From the NCBI GenBank assembly GCA_949357655.1, contig CASHTG010000003.1:930001-994000 (forward strand): DNA of 64,000 nt, written 5' to 3'. Below the pieces are notes generated by a model that was not told the DNA's origin, did no database searches, and saw only the letters and a list, made by a program, of their open reading frames with translations. Positions 57,129-64,000 of this stretch are shown in pieces. This DNA is from Parascedosporium putredinis. Its lineage: Eukaryota; Ascomycota; Sordariomycetes; Microascales; Microascaceae. The stretch's first letter is position 1. Each line of letters begins with the position of its first letter. The translations under genes were made by a program, and so were the position numbers.

Positions 57129-58740
57129 ATGGACTTCATAGTCCGATTTACACAGTCGCACGAGACATTCCGGATACCAGAGATCGAAGCTCTGGCCATT
57201 GTGGAGGGCGTAGATCTCAAAGTCAAAGAATACAGACCAGAAGTACTGTGTCCCCTTTGAAAACATCTATATAATGAAAAAGAAAAAAGAAAACCTCCAA
57301 ATAGCACGCGCATGCGAAACAAAAAGTCTAACCGCCTGCGCCGCATAGTCCCCCTACTGCATCGTCACCCTCCCCTCAGAAGACGCCGCCAAGCGCCTCG
57401 TCCAGCGCTCCATCCTCGTCCAGGCCATCTACGAGCACTGGGCCGACGCCACCACCCTCGCCGATCTGCAGGACCAAATCCGCGCGGGCCAGAAGCACCT
57501 GCTCCCGCGCTACCAGACGTGCTCCTTCAAATTCAACTTCGACTCCTTCCAGGGCACCCGCCAGCAGGACGCCAAGGTCGCCATCATCAACTCCTTCGCC
57601 TTCCTCGCCTTCAAGGGCCCCATCGCCCTCCGCAACCCCGACGAGGAGTTCGCCGTGCTGGAGGAATGGAGCCTGGGGAGCACCGCCCTCGGCGTCGCTG
57701 ACCCCGCGCGCCTGTACTTTGGCCGTGTCGTCGGCGCCGGCGCCAGGGACCTCGCCACCGTCTATACCCTCAAGAAGAGGGGGTACATCAGCACCACCTC
57801 CATGGACTCGGAGCTCGCCCTCGTCACCGCCAACGTCGCCCTCGCCGGCCCCGGTAAGCTCTTTTACGACCCGTTTGTCGGCACCGGTAGCTTTCCCGTC
57901 GCCTGCTCCCATTTCGGCGCCTTGTCCTTTGGCAGCGATATTGACGGCCGGGCTATCCGCGGCCAGGGGAAGCAAAAGAGCGTCAAGGGAAATTTTGATC
58001 AGTACGGTATAAAGTATCTCCTCGGCGGCATGTTCGTCGCTGATCTCACTAATACACCCGTCCGGATCTCTCCCGATCGCCGTATATTCGACGGAATCGT
58101 GTGCGATCCTCCTTACGGCGTGCGGGAAGGACTCAAGGTGCTCGGGTGCAGGGATCCTGAAAAGATGCCCTGGTCTATCGAGGCTGGTAAGGAGCGGTCA
58201 CAGTAAGTCGAGTCCCCTTCCCCGACCGGGTAGGAGATGCTACCAGGATGCATGAGTGCCAGAACCAAACATATCAACTGCCCGTGTGCCATATTCAGGC
58301 GCGCTGACAGAACCCCGCAGCTTACCCGACTACATCCCGCCAAAGAAGCCTTACAGCTTCGTCGCTATGCTCGACGACATTCTCGCATTTTCCGCTGCCA
58401 CCATCGTAGACAACGGCCGTCTTGCCTTTTGGATGCCCACCGCCAACGACGAGGCTGAGGAGATCAAGGTGCCGACTCACCCATGCCTCGAGGTAGTTGC
58501 CGTCAGCACGCAAGAGTTCAACAAATGTGAGTTCTAGGCGTTTCCCCTTCGATTAACGTCACCCCTTCCCCTTTCAAACTTCCAGCAATTTTCTGATAGC
58601 CAGGGATTCTTGACCAAACAGGGTCAAGAAAGCTCATCGCGTACCGACGGATTCCGGATGCCGAAGTTAGTCGGGACTCCCTCGAGGCCTACATGAACCG
58701 GCAAGTTCAAAGGGCGAGGGGACAACGGCCAACGAGCTGA
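57129..58740 (+). CDS. trm11: tRNA (guanine10-N2)-methyltransferase catalytic subunit Trm11
   Basis: S-adenosylmethionine-dependent enzyme that makes m2G10 in cytosolic tRNAs, working with Trm112. Exons are 57129-57242, 57349-58202, 58321-58526 and 58622-58740; 430 residues, no frame break. The N-terminal THUMP-containing half starts MDFIVRFTQSHETFRIPEIE and includes CSFKFNFDSFQGT. Then RKRGYISTTSMDSELA leads into the Rossmann fold: LFYDPFVGTGSFPVAC (SAM-binding motif I), FGSDIDGR, and the catalytic DGIVCDPPYGVREG. After LPDYIPPKKPYSFVAMLDDI comes NGRLAFWMPTANDEAEEIKV and the terminal WSRKLIAYRRIP. Introns carry GTACTG, GTAAGT and GTGAGT donors. It diverges from the rpp40-type gene. Confidence 0.95.
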
Positions 58741-59831
58741 ATCCATTCCGCCGCATGTATTTTACGAGGTTCGAGTCGCAATGAAGGCAGGGGAACACCT
58801 ATTCAAAACGACGACCGAAAGAAGCATGTCACAAACATCGCCTTGCAGAAACTGAAGGTGGAAGTGAAGGTCAACGTCTAAACAGGCAAGTTGAATCTCA
58901 AGGTCATTCAACCTCTTCCTCTGCGCGACCCGTTCACGACCCTTCTTGTCGAACTTTATCAGACTTCCTCTCGAATTTTCCCTCCCTTTCCTGTTTCTAA
59001 GATTAGACGAGGTCGCGGCCACAGAAAAGAAAGACTACGCTCAATGCTTTGAAGGAGAAAACAAAAAACTAAAGGGGCAGGCAAAAGGGACGGATGCAAC
59101 GAGATAGCGGCGGTGGAGGTGCGAAACATATAAAGGTGCACAGTCTCACAACAAGAGTGGGGAAAAAGAGGCGAAATATTAAGCAAGGAGAAGAAGAAGG
59201 GAGGCGTGAGGTATGCTTTCCCCACGCGTCTCTTCATATGCAATTCGTTATCTTCAACGGTCGAGATGGTCGCTCCAAACCGCCCCGTCCGCCCGCTGCC
59301 CAAGGTCATTCGACATAGAAAGAACTCTGGGGATTTTGTTGGGGAAACATGGAAATAAGCGAGGGAACCAACAGCTAAACCAATAAAAAGTAACATAAAA
59401 AAATGAAAACCCCTCCCTCGAATGGACTTCGCTGTGGTTTCCCGTGTCGTGAGCGTCGTGCCGAACCTATGTTCCAAAAAACGAAAAAGTAAAAAGAGAA
59501 GAAAAGAGACGTAAGATAAAAAAGAGTCCGTCATGCCGGGTTTTAATATACCATTTCGGGTTCCGCTTCCAAGTTCGTGAGGGAGGCTTGGGCTCCGTCC
59601 CCCTTTCTGTCAGGACTCTTCAGGCTAATCGAGCGATTACTTTCTAGGCTCTTGCAAACAAAGGAAAATGACAGTAATAAAACTAAAATATTTCTCATCA
59701 TGATGGATTCCCAAACTGAGAGGCAGGGGAAAAAGCGAGAATCCAGTGTCGGGGAAGATGGACATAGTGATGATGGTGGCATGAAGGTGCTTATATTGAA
59801 GGAGAGTCGGAGGTATGTCGGTGGAGGGGTA
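58741..59831. other. Convergent 3' flanks of trm11 and gid4
   Basis: 1.1 kb of A/G- and T/C-rich untranslated sequence, no gene recognised. Confidence 0.5.
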
Positions 59832-61238
59832 TCATCGGAACTCGAGGGCACAAAAGCAGCCCTTGTCTTCTACATGTTTGAGCTCGAGCTGTTGGAATCT
59901 ATCGTGGAAGAGTACGGTTAGTGACCTTCTTAAGATGACTAGGAAGAGTCGAGATCGGAGGCTGGAAGTTGGGAGATGGGAGACAGGGAACCTGCGTACT
60001 TTTCACTTTTGAGTGGAAATAGATGCCGCTCACTTCACCCTTGACTTGGTTGAAGCAGATGTAGTAAAACCCCTCAAAGCTAGCGCCGCGAATGGTCGTC
60101 ACGCGATGGTCAGGCACTAGGAAATGCTCCTTCCACCTCATGAATATGTTTTCTTGTTGGGCGAGATCCCGGATGAAGACTGGGCCTTTGCGCGCCTGGC
60201 GCTGATATGGCCGGAACGCGCTAAATTTCGCCCAGTGGCTCAAGTCTACCTTTTCCGTCGCACCCCAGCTCTCGTGATTCGTAATGAAATTGTACTTGGA
60301 TCCGATGATCTCGCCTTCGAAATATGTCGTCAAGGTCGGGTGGTCTTCGGTAAGATCTGTAATCAAAGTGGTTGTCGGGTTAGCAACTCGACCCACCGTG
60401 GTGGCTTGGATGAAGGGCGGTCATACCTTGAATGCGCAGGTAACCGCAGAGGAAGGATTCCCTAAGATCGACATGCTTGATTTCTACTGACACGTCGTAT
60501 ACTTGCCGCTCCGATTGTTGCGTTCCGTGGAACCTAGTGCCCGGCCGGAGGAAGGATGACGGGGATGTTGTAATGGCCTACGAGAAAAACAACAAAAGAT
60601 GGTCAGCTTCGAGGCAACGCAGCGATAGACTCGCATCAGTATGAACGGGGATGGCTAAGCACCTACCCGCAAGTTTGGGTAGTCAGGGCCGAGAGATGTA
60701 GCCGAGTTCTCGTCGGCGCGGGTTTCCAGTTCCCTGAAATCGAGGCTCCGGTCGGATTCTGTCGTCAGCGAAGACCGGGCTTGGTCCGCACCCGAGGGCC
60801 GAGAGTCAAAGTCGAGATTCGCTCGGCGCGCGGAAGGCTCTTGCTCGCCGTCGGCGTACTTTGCTAGGTCCATCGCATTATCGACGCCCGAATGCGACGA
60901 TGTAGGAGTGGAGGTCTCCTGGGCTAGTTGGGGTGAGGGGGACAGGGTGGCGGATCTCGAAGTAGCAGGGGTTGAGTCGTCGTCACGAGCGGTGGTTACC
61001 GCCACGACACTGGGGGAATAGGCGCGGATAAAGGAGGCACGTCGGCTGTGGATGGATGTTCATCGGTGTCGAGGTCGGCTTCATCTCGAGGTTCGCTACG
61101 AGGGTTTGTCGAGGCATGCGACGGCGAGCCGCGCCAAGACGGTGAGTTTGGTGGCCAGTCCGCGGCTGTCGTGGGCTCCTCTGGACATGTCGAGTGGCTC
61201 TGGGAGAGGGGAGGAGTCTGGGGTGCCGTGTTGGGCAT
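59832..61238 (-). CDS. gid4: GID4/Vid24, substrate receptor of the GID/CTLH ubiquitin ligase
   Basis: Receptor that binds Pro/N-degrons and recruits gluconeogenic enzymes to the GID E3 ligase. Exons are 61238-60667, 60577-60427, 60356-60000 and 59898-59832; about 382 residues. Exon 1 encodes a ~190-residue Ser/Thr/Pro-rich, probably disordered leader. The beta-barrel follows: RFHGTQQSERQVYDVSVEIK, VDLRESFLCGYLRIQ|DLTEDHPTLTTYFEGEIIG, NHESWGATEKVDLSHWAKF, IFMRWKEHFLVPDH and GASFEGFYYICFNQVKGEVS. The tail FQQLELKHVEDKGCF...LEFR is canonical. Breaks occur at 61012-61016 (a C on the coding strand) and at the exon 3 end near 60000-60004 (an A). The latter correction makes the last splice in phase. 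Confidence 0.95.
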
Positions 61239-63613
61239 GGTGGTTTTACAGCGGAAAGAGGGCTTGGGAAGAGGGAGGAGATGGCGATTGGGCTTCTTTT
61301 GATCGACAATCTCCCCTTGGGTGATTGTCGCGGGTTGAGGTTGAGCGAACCGAGCCGTCGGGCACTGTCGTCGTGAGGGAGCGAGCGAGCAAGTGGAGCG
61401 GAGCCGTGGAGATAGAGGGTGCAGGGGTAGCGGGGGGGACTGAATCTGGTGGCGGCTGGGGGTTTTACGGGGAAAAGGGAAAAAGCGGGTTTGGCTCGAT
61501 TTTGGCTCGGAGGGGAGTCACCTCGGATGCAGAACGGCGAGGGAACGAGCGAAGAGTTAGACGAGGAAACCCATTCAAAAAATTCGCGATGATGATACTG
61601 GGAGTAAATGTGTCGGCAAAGAGGCGACAAAAGGTTGATCTAGGGTCCCCCTTTGGGCGAACGGGCTGGGCGAAAAGGCAAAAGCAGTATAATGACCCTG
61701 GCGCTTTTTTCCTGGGAAGCGGTTGGCGGTATAGGCGAATCAGCGGACTGGGTCGATGCAGGGCTGGACGAAGGGAGCACGAGACGCTTGGGGTGGGAGG
61801 AAACAGCAGAGGAACCGAAGGACTCGCGTGGGGAGCGCTGGTCTTGGAAGTGGCCCATCTTCACGGGCCTTCGAGGTACCAGCACCCGCTGTTCGCCCGC
61901 TGTGGGAGACTGCATGGGAACCTGATGTCAACGGTCAGGAACTTGAGTGCCAGTCTCGATTCCTGACACTGTCTTCCTCGGCATTGTGACGCAGAAAAAC
62001 TCTGCTTCGGGTCGTTGTCGACACTGTGGCTCTGAGCTCTGTACTTGTTCGAATCCGGCAAGGGCTGGATGACATCAACGGGAGACGCGAATATTATGGG
62101 GAGTGCGCTACCACTAGAAACTTGAGGGAATTGCCCTTGATGGTGAACAAACCTCGCTCGAATTCTTGTTCTAGCGCTGAGAGCAGATTATTAGGCCTTC
62201 TTCATCATTTTCCGACCAAAGTGAGAAAGGCAAAAGGGAAACAAGTCTGTCCGTAGTTCCAACCGTCCGCGTTTGGGCAGCTTGACGCAATATTGTATCC
62301 ACCGCCTATTTCAATGTTCTCTGCAAGCTCCACTACGGAGCGTCCAGAGGGCCCAACCTTACGTTTATAGCGGGGTGGCAAAAGTAGATTAGTTTTTTTT
62401 TTTTTTTCTCCTTCTTTCCCGCATGTTTTCGTCTTTTTACGGGGGACATTGGTTTGCAAGGCTTGGGCAAGGCAAGAACAGAATCGTCTTCAACATGGCA
62501 CTGGACGGTGCCCTATGGAGCTGTTCCTGAGATCTTCGACGACGTAGATGCAGAGTATTGAAACATACAGCCCTGGAGGGATTGGCACCCTTTGAAGTGA
62601 GGAAAAGTAATGTGGACGCTGCTGTCATTGTCGACCAGCCACTGGTGCCGAGCAGATCGACTGGTTCGATACATAGGCTCTTGTCTCTCCCTGTGTCCCG
62701 CTGTGCAGTAGTCTACGAGCACAGGGAATTTGTGTGATTGAATTTGGGCCTCCACAGGAAGGATCTAGCTTTGCATGAGACCGCATGGGGACACAACCGA
62801 TGGCGGTAGAACTGCATGAGCTTGCCATCGAGGAGATGCATTTTGGGGCTGGCCATGATCCTGCCTGACTAACTGTTTGGTGATAGGTTATCTAGTAGTA
62901 TACTGTGAAAACGAAAAGAAGGATGAATGAAGTAGGAAACGAGGGGGAAAAAGAGAAAGAAAAAGGCCCGCTGGCAACTTGCAGACAACAGCCTGAGTTC
63001 ACACGGCTCAAGCAACTGAGCGTCCACCGTATTATCTTGTTTTGAGCTCAGAGCAAAGGTCTCTTTTTGCCCCAAGGGTAATCGTGGTGACAAGATCTGG
63101 CACGTGCGCTGACGTAATGCTTCCCTGTTTGGGGCCTTTCGAGCAGGTCGAGGTAAAGTGACTGCAGGACTGAGCCACCAGCAGGCGTGCATCGGCAAAC
63201 CGGGGGTGGGAGCTTCTACTATTCATCCGCGCCAGCGAAACGCGGCCTGCGACATCTCATCTTGGCCCATCTCGCAACCAGCCCATTCCCAAACGGAGGA
63301 CCACGCAGCTATCTTTCGTGCACTTGAGCCATCGAGGAAGCTGCTTCTCAAACCCCTCGACCGTCTCCATAATACACGAATCCATATCCGCGATATATCG
63401 GGCCATCGAACGAAGAATAACGCCGAGACCCCCTCGAGAAGCCCCCGCTCCGCGCTGCGCGTCTGCCTTGTCGTAAGCTCCACCGGCGAGCTGTCGCCGC
63501 CATCCCCTTTCTCTCGAGCGGAATAAAGCGCCTCCCGGCCCCCGGCTTCCTCCCTCCCGACCCACCGATTCCGCAAGACTTTGCTTCCCGACAAGGGGAC
63601 GCGAAAATCAATC
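61239..63613. other. Intergenic, 2.4 kb, no supported gene
   Basis: Divergent region between gid4 and the right-edge gene. It has long spurious frames on both strands above gid4, a T-run at about 62,394-62,407 and no recognised gene or repeat family. Confidence 0.45.
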
Positions 63614-63971
63614 ATGGACTTCGCTCCATATCAATCGTCTCCCCGGAGACCGGCCGGCCCTCCTTCTCCCCGTAAGCGAGCAGCGCTCGCCCCGCGTCTC
63701 GACCGACTTCATCCGTCGCTCCCTCTCTCCTTTCCAGCGCCCTAGTCCCCCACCTCTTCAGCACCCTCAACCTCAGAGAAGCTGGCAGCCCACGATCCCA
63801 GGGTCCTACCCCTCCGCCGATGCATACAGGGAAGGCGTGAGCGAGTTCGACACGAGTCTGGGCATCCGTCTCGACTATGAAGCTGCTCTTGCGTATCTTG
63901 CGCTTCCACCTATTGGAGCTATAATACTGCTGATAATGGAAAGGAACAGCGATTACGTGAGGTATGTGGAC
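63614..63971 (+). CDS. DUF4870/Tic20-like membrane protein, N-terminal part (right edge)
   Basis: Start of a fungal integral membrane protein of the UPF0132/DUF4870 (Tic20-like) type; function unknown. The ATG at 63614 opens MDFAPYQSSP, followed by a Pro/Ser/Gln-rich cytosolic leader. The conserved entry YREGVSEFDTSLGIRLDYEA leads into the first membrane helix LAYLALPPIGAIILLIMERN and SDYVR, where a GTATGT donor ends the exon near 63971. The remaining helices are off the window. The leader is out of frame with the helix by two bases; C runs near 63641-63644 and 63668-63671 are the likely sites. Family assignment comes from memory of the SLGIRLDYEA block and is moderate. Confidence 0.6.
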
Positions 63972-64000
63972 TAGAGTCCGCTCATCAGAACGACCCTGAG

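Noticed and set aside
61325..61966. 213-codon plus-strand frame upstream of gid4
   Set aside because: No similarity, and it overlaps the leader of gid4 on the other strand with no splice or initiation support.

Overview
The window is nuclear DNA from a filamentous ascomycete, most likely a sordariomycete. The evidence is short GT-AG introns (about 60-130 nt) with CTAAC-type branch sites, C/G-biased third codon positions, and a gene set typical of these fungi. That set includes a trifunctional Trl1-type tRNA ligase, a Cid2-family protein, a GID4/Vid24 homologue, a Zn(II)2Cys6 regulator, a fungal-type Rrp1 and a cysteine-rich secreted protein. No prokaryotic features, rRNA, CRISPR array or tRNA gene could be supported.

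The defining technical property of the window is frame breakage. At least 13 of the roughly 17 genes are interrupted by one or more 1-2 nt shifts, and nearly every one falls at a mononucleotide run, mostly C or G. In each case, adding the missing base back to the run restores a conserved protein. The pattern is most simply explained by homopolymer-length errors in the assembly rather than by a run of pseudogenes. Frame-by-frame gene prediction will therefore split or truncate most genes here.

Layout. At 0-1 kb, on the minus strand, lies the N-terminal part of a Zn2Cys6 transcription factor that runs off the left edge. From 1 to 17.4 kb is a long gene-poor tract rich in polypyrimidine, GA and microsatellite sequence. 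At 17.5-19.9 kb (-) is an ankyrin-repeat protein. At 20.6-21.1 kb (-) is a small unknown protein. At 22.2-22.9 kb (+) is a Cid2-like protein. At 24.0-26.6 kb (+) is the NatA auxiliary subunit Naa15/Nat1. At 29.0-30.9 kb (+) is a sphingoid long-chain-base kinase. At 31.6-32.5 kb (-) is ribosome-biogenesis protein Rrp1. At 36.0-37.4 kb (+) is the secreted Cys-rich protein. At 38.8-39.9 kb (-) is a UBTD-like ubiquitin-fold protein with an MGCC N-terminus. At 40.9-41.7 kb (-) is Mago nashi. At 42.7-45.8 kb (+) is coatomer beta (Sec26). At 46.6-48.3 kb (+) is the proteasomal ATPase Rpt5. At 49.0-50.1 kb (-) is mitochondrial ribosomal protein uL10m. At 50.7-53.3 kb (-) is tRNA ligase Trl1. At 54.5-55.1 kb (+) is a small ankyrin protein. 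At 55.2-56.6 kb (-) is an RNase P/MRP Rpp40-family subunit. At 57.1-58.7 kb (+) is the tRNA m2G10 methyltransferase Trm11. At 59.8-61.2 kb (-) is GID4. At 63.6 kb to the edge (+) is the start of a DUF4870/Tic20-like membrane protein.

Most of these are unlinked housekeeping genes. Two loose themes stand out. Three tRNA-maturation genes (Trl1, Rpp40, Trm11) sit within 8 kb, with the last two divergent around a shared promoter. Several ubiquitin-proteasome genes (UBTD-like, Rpt5, GID4) are scattered between 38 and 61 kb. No biosynthetic cluster, virus or transposon was recognised.
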